A program made the translations under genes and the position numbers. 64,000 nucleotides of DNA from Odontesthes bonariensis. Lineage: Eukaryota > Chordata > Actinopteri > Atheriniformes > Atherinopsidae. The notes under the pieces were generated by a model. It ran no database searches, had not been told where the DNA came from, and saw only the letters and a program-made list of their open reading frames with translations. Below are positions 12,400 to 25,300 of this stretch, piece after piece (the first letter of the stretch is position 1; the number at the start of each line of letters is the position of its first letter). Location: the NCBI RefSeq assembly GCF_027942865.1, contig NC_134528.1, positions 10,287,586 through 10,351,585 of the forward strand, given 5' to 3'.

Positions 12400-12700
12400 A
12401 AGCGGTTTTGAGCAATAGTTTTCTGAAGGTCTTTCAAAGTTATTGGCTGTTTTTTCTCTCATTTTCAGTCCCGTCCTTCAACCTGAACATTTTCAGAGGA
12501 AATGTCTGATTTTTTATATGTGTTAAGCCTCTTAACTCTGACCTATAAATCATTCAAGCATTAAAAAAAGGGAGTCTGATTGGAGGGATGAACCAGTGTT
12601 GTGTCGACACAAGACAGACAACTTAGCAAAGAAGCCAATTTAAATTGGATCTTTAGGCACTTTGTTCCCAGCAGCCTGTCACAGAGACACAACTCTGACT
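12400..12700 (+). mobile_element. 5' fragment of the Tc1-derived family
   Basis: Shares GATGAACCAGTGTTGTGT, GACAACTTAGCAAAGAAGCC and CCCAGCAGCCTGTCACAGAG with the left part of the full copies at 12944, 24238, 44273 and 49939, but stops after this left part. It is a truncated copy next to a complete one. Confidence 0.65.
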
Positions 12701-12943
12701 CTAGATCTGCAAACTGGTGGCGTTTGCAGATCTAAGAGCATCAAAACTCTACGCCAGGCCACATGTACAGATGTGTCAAATGGTCAGTCGGCAGGAAGAT
12801 GTCTGAGACTGAATTTAACAGTCCTGTGAGGTTGAAGGTGGCTGTATCAAAATATTCATATCTTTTCATTCATATTTTTATTTGTATCTTTATCAAAATA
12901 TTCATATTTTGTTTGTAATAACTGTGTTTGTCGTGTTTTTCTT

Positions 12944-14077
12944 CAGTCCTGATCCAGCCCTCATTTCTTTATATTTTCCTTCCAAGCAGCCAGACGTTCT
13001 TATAACCCCTTAAAGGTGTTTTCATCAGTAGTTCTCCAGGCTTTCTGAAGGTCTTTCAAAGTTTTTCTTTGGACATTTTCTGCTTTTTCACTCAATTTCA
13101 GTCCAGTTCTTGTACCGGACCAAGGACTTAAGCCTCTTAACTCTGACCTAAGAATCATTTAGACATAAAAAAAAAAAAGGCTCCTAACTCAAGGGATGAA
13201 CCAGTGTTGTGTCCACACATAACAGACAACTTAGCAAAGAAGCCATTTTAAATTGGATCTTTGGGCACTTTGTTCCCAGCAGCCTGTCACAGAGACACAT
13301 CATTTGTTCCCATTTCTTTAGCTGCATCTGTGAAAAACAGCAAAGATAACACAGTGTGACAGACAGAAAACAGGATTTCTGCAGCAACAAGGTGATTCCC
13401 AAAGAGCTGTTAGCTGAAAACTTGGCATATCTCAGCATGGTGTGCAGTGTGTCCTTAAAACATTTGAGGAAACTGGACAAGTGGAGGACAGAAGAAGAAG
13501 TGTCAGGCCTAAAGAACTATCTACAGCAGATGAACAGGATCTGAAAGTGAGAGGAAAAAATCCAGCAAAGACCTGACACAGGAGCTGAGAGATGCATCTG
13601 GACCTTCAGCTGATCCATCTGCTGTTGGCCCAAGCCTCATCAGAAACGGGCTCCATGGAAGGGTGGCTGTCAGGAAGCCGTTCTTAAGGAAGGGAAACAG
13701 GGAGAAAAGGCTGAGCTGTGCCAAAGGACACAAGAAGTGGGCTGAAAATCAGTGGCAGCAGGTCTGATGGAGGGATGAATCCTCCCCAGAGCCCGGAGCT
13801 CAACATTACTGAAGCAGTGTGGGATCATGTTGGCAGAGAACGGAACAAAAGGCAGCCCACATCCAAAGAAGAGCTTTGGGATGTCCTTCAAGAAGCCTGG
13901 AGAACTATTCCTGAAGACTCCTTAAAGAAAGGACAGAAAGCTGGTCTGAGAGGGTTCAGACTGTGTTGGAGGAGAAAGGAGCTCAGAGCAGATAAACTGC
14001 ATCAACACTTGTGTTTGCACAGTTCTATCCTGTTCTCCTGATAATATATAAAGAAATGAGGTGTTGGCTCAGGACTG
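12944..14077 (+). mobile_element. Tc1-like non-autonomous element, copy A
   Basis: The left end CAGTCCTGATCCAGCCCTCA is inverted at the right end (TGAGGTGTTGGCTCAGGACTG). Inside are remnants of a Tc1 transposase. An N-terminal part near 13560-13770 has the pattern GLHGRVAVRKP and WAENQWQQV. A C-terminal part near 13772-13960 has NPPQSPELN and EAWRTIPED. The catalytic middle (first two acidic residues of the DDE triad) is deleted between them. The left arm also contains, on the opposite strand, a second C-terminal-like piece (KAWRT). Confidence 0.75.
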
Positions 14078-15440
14078 TATGTTAAAGTGGAGCCACAGAG
14101 GTGGTGGATTAAGGCACCACCTGTCAGTCTGCAGTCCTTTCATCCTCCCTTAAAAGCAGTTTCACCACCATTCACACCTCGATTCATGTGACCCCCACAT
14201 TAGAACCGTTGGGTGAACGACCCCATCTTTACGACCCACATGACGACCGGGTGGGTCACAGACGTTTAAAGCCTGAAACTCAGCAGAAGTCAAGCTGGAC
14301 TCGCAGTAATTGTAGTTTTTGTACATTAATTTTCTCTCTGTACGGCCACCAATGCAAAAACTCCTGTAATGTACCACATTTAGCTACCGTTAGCGGCTGT
14401 TTTGACATGCTAACATTGAAAAAAGCGGATTCCGCGTCTGCGTTTTGCCCGTGTGTTGACATGAGAAGAGTGCAGCAAGTCGTCCAAAACAGAAAGAAAG
14501 CTGCTGTAAATTGTGAGTGACCTGCAGGGGGAAAATGACTTTGCATGTGGAGCCTTGCCCTCGTGGTTATTATGACGCACATACTGTTATTTCACCCCAG
14601 CCAGTCAGTTAAGAGTCTCATTACTGAGAAGTGAAACACCTACAAGAACAGAAAAAAAACGGTAACAATAGATTTCTTTCTGCTCACAGCCTGAAGGTGG
14701 TTCGGCCCGGCGTGGTCACAACAGCAACCGCAGGGTCTCTGAGCCGCCTCGACACTAATTGATGCAATTACACTGTCAGCAGTTGGCAGACAACAGGAGG
14801 TGGGACTCAAACTAAACGGATTGTTCGGTCTTAGGTAGGGGGGAAGGTAAAGCCGGCCTCCTTTTCTGATCCGGCTGTGAACACTGAGATGAGCCACAAC
14901 TCCAGACTTTGAAATTGAAATCTTTAAACGCAGTCTGTTTGCTCCCGAGTGAAACTTCAGCCGGCCTGTTTTTCCAAACTGGTTCAGACACAAACAAGCT
15001 CAGGAATCAGCATTACAATCTTATCTCCTTGTGAAAGTTGGCAAACATTTGCCACAGATGTGGAGCACCAGCAGCTTTTCACTCAGAGTTATTCAGCGTA
15101 ACAGCCCCTCTCTCTTTCAGCTCCCGTCGGATATATCGGTTTCATCAGCTTCTACGTGTTCGGCCGTGTTCAACCGAGCCAAAACAGCTGAGTCACGGGC
15201 CAGAAACCAAAAGATAAAACCCCAAAATGGATGAGAAAAACTGACAATCTGCATGCCTGTGCAGGTTTTTCCACTACAAACAAGCCTCTTTCTGCACAGG
15301 TTAATGTGGAAATACGCAGCTTTTTGCTTTTTATAGCTCCAGGAATCATTTGGCCCCAAGCATAAGCAACAAGGGGGGGGTAATTATTTAGTTATATAAC
15401 CTAAAAGATTCAAAGATAGCAAAGAATTTTCTGTACAGTG
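14078..15440. other. Intergenic downstream of arl4d
   Basis: No recognised gene. A G-run lies at 15371-15378. The stretch nearest 15.4 kb leads into the probable 3' end of arl4d. Confidence 0.45.
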
Positions 15441-15446
15441 CTCAGA

Positions 15447-15452
15447 TTTATT
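15447..15452 (-). terminator. Candidate poly(A) signal of arl4d
   Basis: AATAAA on the minus strand, 564 nt past the arl4d stop codon. This would give a 3' UTR of ordinary length. The signal is seen directly; its use is inferred. Confidence 0.45.
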
Positions 15453-16015
15453 AAGTTTCCAGATTTACAAAATGTACAATTTGTATAAACGCTGATTATA
15501 CCAAATGAAACTTAACATCTGTGGCTATGAATGAATTTGAAAGATTTGCTCTTCCTGAAACTAAATAGCATTTAATATCATTTACAAAAGGGAACAGAAA
15601 ACCCCCCTTCAGCACAAACACACAAGCACTGAATAAATACTTTTGGGGGGGAAACATTGTGGAACGAAAACAGCCGCTCAGGGCGGCAGAATCTGTGAGG
15701 GAACGTCAGGACATTTCTCCTCCAAAAGGCTCCCGCTTACATGTGTTTGTGCATTAGCTCTACGTGTCCTGTTCCAACTCTGCTTTAATTCGAGTGTAGA
15801 AAAGCACTTAGTGGCGACTAACTGCCGTCATTGTTTCCTTTAAATCTATAAGTGAAGCTTCCAAAGGGTCCAAACGGCTTCGGCGGTGTGAGCAGACCCG
15901 TTCCCGCTGACCGGAACGCCGCGTTGCGTCGGCACAAATCGCTCTCCTGTTCGGTCAGGAAGTGTCCCGACGCCGGATAAATCTCTGTTTACGTCCACGG
16001 CCCGAGGCCCAGAGT

Positions 16016-16621
16016 TCATCTCTTCCTGCTCCGGTTGTGCTTCACCGTCTTCTTCCTCTTCAGGATCATCTCGTACAGCTTCTCCAGGCCCGGCTGCAGG
16101 CCCTGCCCGTCCACGGCGCTGCAGCTCTGCACGTGGTGCAGCGTGCACGCGCTCAGCTCGTGCACGGAGAGCAGCTTCTCCACCTCGCCGACGGACAAGG
16201 CCGCGTCCGCGTCCTGCTTGTTGGCCAGGATCAGCACGGGCACGCCCTGGTTCTCCGAGGTGCGGGTGATCTTGTGGAGCTCCACTTTGGCCTCCTCCAT
16301 CCGCTCCAGCTCGGTGGAGTCCACCACGAACACGATCCCGTCCGTGCGCCGCGTGTACGACTTCCACAGCGGGCGCAGCTTCTCCTGCCCGCCCACGTCC
16401 CACACCTGGAAGTTGATGGCCCGGGACGCCCCCACCGCCACCTTGATCTTCTCCATGTTGAACCCCTTGGTGGGGATGGTCTTCACGAACTCCTTCAGCT
16501 TGAGCCGGTAGAGCAGAGACGTCTTGCCGGCCGAATCGAGGCCGATCACCACCACGTGCAGGCTCTGGAAGCTCGGCAGGAAGGACGTGTTGGGAGCGAT
16601 GTCGGTCAGCTGGTTCCCCAT
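16016..16621 (-). CDS. arl4d: ADP-ribosylation factor-like protein 4D
   Basis: Intronless 201-aa Arf-like small GTPase, the usual length for ARL4 proteins. I start at the Met of MGNQ (16621) rather than an in-frame Met 18 codons upstream, because Gly2 is the N-myristoylation site of the family. Motifs: P-loop GLDSAGKT (residues 27-34), switch I IPTKGFN, switch [15 protein letters not shown], base-recognition NKQD, and SAVDG. The basic C-terminal tail ([14 protein letters not shown]) is the ARL4 signal for plasma-membrane and nuclear localisation. ARL4 proteins recruit cytohesins and act in actin remodelling and traffic. The [17 protein letters not shown] start and its place downstream of tmem106a and nbr1 favour ARL4D over ARL4A/C. 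The coding region is much more GC-rich than its surroundings. In a duplicated fish genome it could be an a or b paralogue. Confidence 0.95.
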   Translation of the reverse strand: MGNQLTDIAPNTSFLPSFQSLHVVVIGLDSAGKTSLLYRLKLKEFVKTIPTKGFNMEKIKVAVGASRAINFQVWDVGGQEKLRPLWKSYTRRTDGIVFVVDSTELERMEEAKVELHKITRTSENQGVPVLILANKQDADAALSVGEVEKLLSVHELSACTLHHVQSCSAVDGQGLQPGLEKLYEMILKRKKTVKHNRSRKR

Positions 16622-18035
16622 GATTCCAGCCGGCAATTCACACCAACCGAGGCGAGGCGAGGTGACAAATTCCAAACGTAATCCTTTTTCTCAGCGGGCT
16701 GGCATTTGCTCCCCGTCCTCAGAGGCGAACGGGATCAGATGATGGGAGACCTTATCAGGACACACACAGAGGTTGGGTTAGCACCGAGCCAGAGGATAAT
16801 GGCTGCTTAAGGAATGCATGTTCGCAATCTAAGAGGGCCTGAATGAGGAATGCAGAGCAGACATTGATAACGGATAGTTGAGATTTCTCACCCCACAGTT
16901 TATTAAACCCAAACTGGAGTCCCTTCCGGTTATTTTTAACCGAGGCTACGCGAATAATAACCGAAAAAAAGGAGCCAAACCAACATTTAATTGGGTGTCT
17001 GAGGTTGTGTTGGCTTCTTATTTGCTCGGCCTAATCCTCTTAAGACGGTTAAACCTAAAAGGCTTTTCCTGAGGCAGATTGATTTCAATGCAGCGCGTGC
17101 ATGTGTGTGTGTTTCCACTGCTTCTCTCTGCTTCATGTCTGTGCTGCAGCAGCTCTAATCCGGTTGTTGTTGACATCCTGATATCCATCAGCCGCCTTTG
17201 GACAGAGCACAGCCATTACATGTGTCCAGGAGACAGAGATCTGCTGCCCACCCTGAGATGGTTGATAATGTGTGAATAAATCCAGCAGGTACAAAATGCA
17301 CTGTCATGTTTCTCATCTAATGGTTACCTGACAGTATTTAAAATCTGAATCCCACTTTTAGTGCCTCTCCTCTCCTGCGCGAGACCTCTGCGTTTAGTTT
17401 GTATTATCACGAACATTAGTGGGTGTATTAAATAACTTCGATGTCCTCTAAAGATTAAGCCTGAGAGACCGATGTTCACTGATTTATTAGACATGCAAAA
17501 CGGCACTAAAATGATAAAACACGAATCCAAACAGCGGAAAATCAACCTGCAAACGTACCTTTCTTTTTTTTTTAAATTTCCGGTGAATGTAGCACTTCCA
17601 TAGTTGGCGGTAAACGGAGTCTCTCCCGGCAGCTCGGCTCCTCTCGGGTCTCCTCCAGCAGCAGTAATGAGGATTTCTGGAAAAGCTCGAGCGAACACCA
17701 CCTTCAGCCCGGCTGACGTCACGGTCACCTGGAGGGCTGCTCCGCGCCCCCTGCAGGTGAAGCGGGGAACCGCAGGGGCCGCTGAAACGTGGCTGTGGGA
17801 GGAGCTGAGAGAGGGAGGACTTTTAGTTATAACACACCACGCTCTGTGGGAATAAACTATTTCAGCGTTACCAAACGATCTTCACCGGCTTCCCGTTAAA
17901 TATGAAGGTTACTCTTGGTCTGCTTCTCTTTAACTTGGTAATATCATAAATAATCATAATATATCCTCACGTTCAGATGCAGATGATACACATTTGTACT
18001 TATTTTTTCCATAAACATACATCTAAAGTTGATGA
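16622..18035 (-). promoter_or_regulatory. arl4d upstream region, possible noncoding first exon
   Basis: A GC-rich block near 17590-17820 is the best candidate promoter. On the minus strand an exon could end just before AAG/GTACGT at about 17561, giving a 5' noncoding exon spliced to the coding exon, as in mammalian ARL4 genes. No unique acceptor can be fixed near the ATG, so this stays tentative. Confidence 0.35.
17714..17721. promoter_or_regulatory. CRE palindrome TGACGTCA
   Basis: Perfect 8-bp cAMP-response element inside the GC-rich block upstream of arl4d. CREB/ATF proteins bind this palindrome. Control of arl4d is inferred from position only. Confidence 0.4.
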
Positions 18036-18178
18036 TTTTATTTGTTTCTCTTTATATTCTTTTATGTATTTTTAATGCTTCTTCCACTCCCTGCTGCAAT
18101 GCTTTTATTTCATGTGAAGCACTTTGAATTGTTTGTACATGAAATGTGCTATACAAATAAATTTGATTTGATTTAAAG
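18036..18178 (+). mobile_element. LINE 3' tail
   Basis: AAGCACTTTGAATTGTTTG, ATGAAATGTGCTATACAAAT and a GATTT-repeat end form a typical 3' terminus of fish L2/CR1-like retrotransposons. The same family lies inverted at 57768-58330 in psme3. Confidence 0.7.
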
Positions 18179-19570
18179 TTAACATTTTAACCTTCATATT
18201 TGGAGATTTTAAACTGTTTCACACAGAATCACATTTAAATTCCTCTTCCTAAAGCCCATTTCCTTACGTGTGTGGTTCTCTCATACTTTGTCCTTCCTCA
18301 GCACGTTGGGTTTACCTGTATTGAAATGTGCTTTATAAAACGGCCATTTTTTTTACATTCTTCTGTCTGTTTTTAAAGCCTCAGAGTCCTTATCTGAACT
18401 TCCCGTCCTTACTCTGACTCTACACCTGATCGATCCTCTCAACAACTGCTCCTTCTGAATCAATAATCAATGACTGCGTCTCCTGAGTCTTTAAAATACA
18501 TCAAAATACAACCATCACGTTTTTATAAGTAAACATATATCGATTTAAGATAACACATTGTTTTTTTTATCGTTATTTACCTTAATCAAAAAAGTTTTTT
18601 TTAATGGCACCGTAAACAGGGACCAGTTTGGTTTCAGTGTCGGTCTGTAGCGATGCTTTGGCGCCACCCTGTGGCCAATTTGCTGAACAACAGGAGGAAA
18701 TACATCTTATGATTCAGTTTATCTTGTGTTTTCCTAATAAACGATGCGTGTGTGCTGTAATTCAATCAAATCTGAGGTATTTTCTACTTCACTTGAGTAT
18801 CTTCTTACGATGCCACATTATATTTATCCTACATTCAATATTAAACTGTTTACTTCCCAACACTTTACAGATCAAGGCCCAATCCTAGCTTAGCCTTCAC
18901 TGCTCCTATTTTTTTAGTGATAAGGTGGCCCTTTTTGTTTTGGGGAACAATGGGAAGTCGCCGTGCCGTCCTTCTCCTGCGTGTTGGAGGCCAATTTGAT
19001 GGTTAGATAAGCAGACATCTCATCTTGCAAAAATGGAGGGTAAGGGCCAAGGGGGGGAAAGATGTTACATGCAAAACATACTAGAGCTAAAAGAAAGAGT
19101 TTGCACAATTAGAGCTGAGTCTATTAGTCTGAGACCTCGTCAAACCAAACGTCCAATGAGTGTTTGTGATGCACATTTCTCACTACTTTTCAAAGTTTAT
19201 ACTTTTCGTATATAAAAGCATTCTTAGAACCGTTCTGATGACTTTTGATGAGAGTCCAATGGGACATTTACCGTGCCCACACGTTTGGATTTTAAGGTTT
19301 TAAAATGTACTTTAAATGCTTCACTTTGGGGCCCAATTTGTGGTTGTTACAGAAAAGTTTTACTGTGTGATATTTGAACTTTCCCTTTAGGATCCGGCAC
19401 CCTCTACCGGAGGTTTTCCTTCATGTTGAACGGTCCAAAAATAATTATTGGAACTTCATCACTATAAATCTAAAACCTACGGACATTTAGCCGTTCTTAT
19501 ACAAACGGTTCACACAGAAGTTTGTTGGTTTTGTGAAGAGGACAACTTCTACTGGAAACGTTGTTAATCC
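18179..19570. other. Intergenic, no gene seen
   Basis: AT-rich with poly(T) runs; nothing recognised. Confidence 0.45.
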
Positions 19571-19887
19571 CTTTAAACATGCCGATATCTTAAATCCTGA
19601 ACAATCCTGCACTTCCTGCGGCCATTTGCCCCCACCCGTCCTCTCCACCTTCTACCACAGACCGCATCCTGACCAGCTGTGGAGGCTGCAGGGCCTCTGA
19701 CTGGAGGAGAGGGTGGTGATGCCTCACACCCCCACCAGAGACCGTTGACCCTGCTGGCCTCTGGGAAAAGATTTGGGGAGCATTCAGTGCAGGACCACCA
19801 GACACTTTCCAGTTTATTTGCACTACTGCCACTGTCACTTTGACCTCTGTTTTTTCTATTTATCTTCTGTTTCATACATATTTTTAC

Positions 19888-20576
19888 CAGGGCTGGGCGA
19901 GTTAACGAGTTAATTATTTAACGCCGATAAATATTTTATCGCGCATTAACACAGTTTTTTTATTTTTTATTTTATTTTATTTATTCATTTATTTATTTAT
20001 TTTTATTTATTTTATTTTATTTTATTTATTTTATTTATTATTGTAAAAGTCTGTTGCTCACAGGCTTTTATTTTGTAAAAGTCTGTTGCTGTCTGCTGTG
20101 GAACCGGAAAAGAAAGTAATCGGCGGATCCACCAAACATGGAGAAGGGTACGGAACTTTTACTCGACCATTTTCATTTTAAAGTTCTTCCAGGCGGCGGA
20201 GTCGACAGAACCAAAGTCATCTGTAAACACTGCCAAGTTAAATTGTCTTCTCAGCGTAGTAGTTCCAGTCTAAAATATCACTTAAAGGCAAAACACACAA
20301 CTGATAGCAGCAAGTCATTCAAGGAAACAGACAGTGGAGCGAGGCTTCTACATAAAAACTACAGAAAGATGCTGATGTTAAAAGTGTGTTTGCACAACAA
20401 ATGTTATGGCACTTTCATTCATATGGCAGCACATTTAAAATAAAACTAAATGCTAAAAGCTATACACTACTTTTGGATTCATTTTTGGATTTTGCATACA
20501 AATGCGATTAATCATGATTAATCAGGGAAATCATGTGATTAATTAGATTAAACATTTTAATAGTTGCCCAGCCCTA
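19888..20576 (+). mobile_element. hAT-like element, copy 2
   Basis: Same family as 9776-11071. Termini CAGGGCTGGGC (first T changed to C) and GCCCAGCCCTA. The 8-bp flanks atttttac and gtttttac match at 7 of 8 positions. It contains a TTTAT-rich stretch (19958-20040), barely more than one 32-bp unit, and an intact BED-finger ORF. The sequence on both sides (about 19570-19887 and 20577-20745) looks like one interrupted retroelement tail. Confidence 0.85.
20138..20443 (+). pseudogene. BED-type zinc-finger fragment of a hAT transposase
   Basis: 101-codon ORF, about 93% identical at protein level to 9909-10214, with the same CKHC...HLKAKH finger. No catalytic domain follows before the element's terminus. 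Confidence 0.65.
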
Positions 20577-20744
20577 GTTTTTACATTGTAAATTCTCTTA
20601 TTTTGATTCTGTATAGCCTAAATTATGTATCAACAACACTTCTCAACATTGCCTGCTGCTTTATGCTGTCGGAGCCATGTGTCGAAATCTCATTCTGTAC
20701 CTATACTTGTATACCTACAATAAAACCTGTCTATGTCTGTCTAA

Positions 20745-22018
20745 GTCAAACCCTACAGATGCCTCTGTGGTTGTAGTAAGAGGACACATCTGGATGCACT
20801 ATTAGTCCAGACTCATTGTAGACTGTGATATGAACTGTGAGGTGCAATGTTGAGTTTCTCCTCGTTTAAGAGATATAATGCGTTAGGTGTCACAGTGGGG
20901 CAAAGCATGGCACGAAGGAGCCAGATGCCATTTAATTTCACTGTTCTTTTATTGTTTTTACTTATTCTTCTCTTTATTTATTACCTGCTGTAAAGCACTC
21001 TGGTACACCCTAATGATTGTCTGTAAAGGGCTGTATAAATAAAATACTTTCACATTTAATGTCTGCACTGAGACAAAAAGCAAAGGAATCATTTTTAATC
21101 ATCATGATGGTTTATGTTGGTTTACTTCAGCAGATTTTCAATAAGATACAGTATAGTCTGTGCATTCGGCAGTGTCTGACAGTTCATATCCAGCACATCA
21201 AGAATGCACAAAATATATCGGCTGATATTCAGCTTGTTGAACGCATTTATCGAAACTGTCCGGATGAGCCTGCAGCTGCAGGTTCAGCAAATATCCAGTA
21301 GGTGGCAGTCTAACCGCAAAGCAATTTCCTGTTGGGCAGTGGGTGATGTTTTAACAGGATAAAAGGGCTTTTTAAAGTGTTATTTTTCACACAAAATAAT
21401 TTTCTCATGTGAAATGTTAAGATAAAGGCCGTTAAACACTAACTGTGTCGTTATTTTCTGTTTCTAATGCATATTTTGATGTTTTACTGTTATTAAAGGA
21501 TGCAAAAAAAAATTTAAAAAAAAAATAGCCAAAACAACCAGGTAAGAGTGAAGCAAATGATTATCTATAACATCAGCATAGACACAACTGGATTAAAAAT
21601 CAGGAACATTCAAAATAAAGCATTCATGTGAACATTTCTCAGTATTTGTCTTGACTAACTTCAGTTTAACCACAACACACCGGCTCTTCCTTCATTAAAG
21701 AGCTGCTTTTGAGGCAGGATTCCTCTTAAAACAGCAGTAACACGGCGGCCTCCGCAGGGAACACAGCAGACCTTCCTTTAGAACTGAACGCAATCTGGAA
21801 AACCAACAGCGGATTTTGACTGATGAAGACGTAAAAAACTACACACCGGAAATATCCAGCGCTTCCTACCTTTGGGAATATCACGATCCTTTGGTTTAGT
21901 ATGACGTCAACACTGTGAAGAAGACCCAATAAACACAGAGCAAACTGTTCTGCGGAGGGACGATGGAGGGTTTATGTCCAATAACTGCATAAGACACATG
22001 GAGCCTTAAATGTCACGG
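20745..22018. other. Intergenic between arl4d and tmem106a; LINE tail
   Basis: About 20960-21052 (GTAAAGCACTCTGG, GGGCTGTATAAATAAAATAC) is a LINE 3' tail. The rest has no recognised gene. Confidence 0.5.
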
Positions 22019-22024
22019 TTTAAT
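22019..22024 (-). terminator. Candidate poly(A) signal of tmem106a
   Basis: ATTAAA on the minus strand, 334 nt past the tmem106a stop. ATTAAA is the commonest variant signal. Confidence 0.4.
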
Positions 22025-22357
22025 AAAGTGCAAATGACGGGATCATCGGAAGAGCAATTCTATTGCTCAACAATTAAAGCTTTTTCAAAAAAAAGATGCA
22101 TAATTTACATGAGATCCAAAAAATATTTACAGTTTTCATACAACATTATAAGAGCTCATTGCCTGTAATACATATTTACACATACACCTCAAGCTAAGGA
22201 AAGCAAACAAAGACCATCTGTACAGTTGATTTCTAGCATTGTAGTGATTAATTTAAGTGTTTCAGTCTGCTAAGAGAGGATGTATATTAACAGTATTTTA
22301 TCGTTCACACATTAGGGGGCTAAAGGAACGGCGCCACTCTGGGGTTTTTAGTGTGAA

Positions 22358-25300
22358 TCATCTGACAGGATGTGGGATTGTTGAGTTGGTGCCGCAGTCG
22401 ATGTACTCAAAGGTGTCCAGTGACAGCTGCTCCGTGTGAGAGAGATAAGAAATATTCATCGTCATTCTGAGGGGGAAAAAAAGACACATTTTTGTTATTT
22501 AGCTACACAAATCAACACTTTCATATAGATAAAACTGCTGAAAAACAGCCTACTCTGTTACTTTTAGCTTTAGGGAGTGTTTTAGCGTCCAACTCAAAAA
22601 GAAAAACACACATTTTTATGTTATTTAGCAACACAAATCAGCACTTTCATATGAATAAAACTGCCTAAAAAAAGCCTATTCTGTTACTTTTAGCTGTAGA
22701 AAGCATTTTAGCGTCCAACTCAAAAAGAAAACACACATTTTTATGTTATTTAGCAACATAAATCAACACTTTCATACAGATAAAACTGCTGAAAAACAGC
22801 CTATTCTGTTACTTTTAGCTGTAGAGAGCGTTTTAGCGTCCAACTCAAAAAGAAAAACACAATCAGAGCCTGCACCGCACTCGCTAAACCTGCAACAGAC
22901 AGACCAAGCTGGAGACGGGACTTTGACGAATGTGTCACAGCTTAGAAAAAAGGAACTTTTATGATCATTTTGCAGCACTTTAAGCTGAGAAGGTGGAACA
23001 TTTTCTGATGCTATCACGCGTGCTTGTCACAAGTTGTTCTACGCTATCGATCTAACTGCCCCTCGAAAAGCTGTTTATATGAGCAGCTAAGGCTTTAGCT
23101 CAAACTTTAGGTAAAGAAAAGAGCCGCCCAAAAGCAGAAATATCTTCTTTAAGGGATCGCAAAAGAGAAATGAAAGCTGAAGGGGCCCAACAATCATTTT
23201 GTGGTTTAAATCCTGTGCTAGCTCTAAAAGCAGAACCCAGCTCTGTTATCGTGTGTTTTCGTGTTATCTGAGGTGGATGTTTTAGATTTGGCCGAAGGAT
23301 AAGGCCCTTTTTTTTCTGCGGTTGTGGTTTGAAGCATTGCTCTGGACCAACACTTACTGCAGCTGCAGGAACAACGTGTGAATCTTGATCGTGCTCGACT
23401 TGCAGTAGGTGCTGAAAGAGATAAAAAAAATAAAAATAAAAAACAGGCTGAAGTGTGGACATCATTCAAACATTAAAGATTGATTTCTGCAACCAGCCGA
23501 TAATACAAGTTCACGTCTTACTTTAAGCCTTTGTCTGTAATCGACAGGTCGATTTCAATGGTGTACTGTAAAAAGGTCGAGAAATGAAGTGAGAAAATGT
23601 ACTGCGACGCAAAAATAAACCGGCAGCTGCTTTCATCCTGGGTGAAACTCACCGATTTCTGCGATTTGGGCTGGATGGCGGTCATGTTAGATAACTTGGT
23701 CTTTCCCACAACTGTGTCAGCAACCAGACCCTGCATGGTTAGCTCAGCAATCTGAACTGGGACAAAGTTCTCGTTGGTGACGTTGATGACATTCTAGAAA
23801 AAAGAGAAACGCACCTTTCCATCATTAAAAGGTCTCGGGGGTACTTTGACCGTCGTATAACAGAATGGCAGCTGTCGCCAGTCTGTCATGTGAAGGCAGT
23901 TAAAGGTTCTTTGTGGGCAGTTTTGACACATGCTATAAAAATACAGCGGCGCAGAAGTGAAGAGGTTCAGGAAAGCTGAAGAATCCTGCGTCCGAAGCTT
24001 ATCAAAATCATATATTTACATTTATCAAATCTATAGCTGCATTTAGAATGTCAATATTTGCATTTTTAGAGTCCAAACTGGTGGCGTTTGCAGATCTAAG
24101 AGCATCAAAACTCTACGTCAGGCCACATGTACAAATGTGTCAAATGGTCAGTCGGCAGGAAGATGCCTGAGACTGAATTTAAGAACTCAAAATATTCATA
24201 TTTTGTTTGTAATAACTGTGTTTGTCTTGTTTTTCTTCAGTCCTGATCCAGCCCTCATTTCTTTATATTTTCCTTCCAAGCAGCCAGACGTTCTTATAAC
24301 CCCTTAAAGGTGTTTTCATCAGTAGCTCTTCAGGCTTTCTGAAGGTCTTTGGACATTTTCTGCTTTTTCACTCAATTTCAGTCCAGTTCTTGTACCGGAC
24401 CAAGGACTTAAGCCTCTTAACTCTGACCTAAGAATCATTTAGACATAAAAAAAGGCTCCTAACTCAAGGGATGAACCAGTGTTGTGTCCACACAGAACAG
24501 ACAACTTAGCAAAGAAGCCATTTTAAACTGGATCTTTAGGCACTTTGTTCCCAGCAGCCTGTCACAGAGACACATCATTTGTTCCCATTTCTTTAGTTTC
24601 CTCTATGAAAAACAGCAAAGATAACACAGTCTGACAGACAGAAAACAGGATTTCTGCAGCAACAAGGTGATTCCCAAAGAGCTGTTAGCTGAAAACTTGG
24701 CATATCTCAGCATGGTGAGCAGTGTGTCCTTAAAACATTTGAGGAAACTGGACAAGTGGAGGACAAAAGAAGAAGAGTCAGGCTTAAAGAACTATCTACA
24801 GCAGATGAACAGGATCTGAAAGTGATGTCCTTAAAGCTGCAGTCGGCAGGTTTTCAAAATTACGAGTCTAAAGTCGGAAAATTCGAACTGATACAACTTT
24901 CAGGTCCCTCCCCCAACCTCTAACAAGCTCTGAATCGCCCCCCAAACCCCTCCCCCTCTGTGGACGAGGTTGTGCACGTGAGTTCACACCAGTGTGAGCG
25001 CCAGAGAGTCTATTAAGAGGAGAGGGAAAACTGGCGGCTATTTCCGGGTGGTACTGCACTCTAGGGGCGCCAACGAAGCAGTGCAGAGCACGCCGAACTC
25101 TATGGTGGTACTATGAAATCCACCTTAGATGCAGCCATTGCTTTGGATAGAATTTTTTATATTTTTTCATTTTAATTTTCCTAAAAGGCAGGATAAATTA
25201 TCCTTTCAAACGGCACTTGGTTTGATTTTTTAGACTCACTAGATCTTTTTAAAATACACATTTATTGTCAGTATTGCCTCACGAGTGACGTCACGCATGT

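Noticed and set aside
13356-14041. ORFs ending in NPPQSPELN...EAWRTIPED as a host gene
   Set aside because: The same sequence recurs in four places within terminal inverted repeats; it is a defective Tc1-like transposase.
15846-16681. Long ORFs overlapping arl4d in other frames and on the opposite strand
   Set aside because: They are shadows caused by the high GC of arl4d; only the minus-strand frame with GTPase motifs is a gene.
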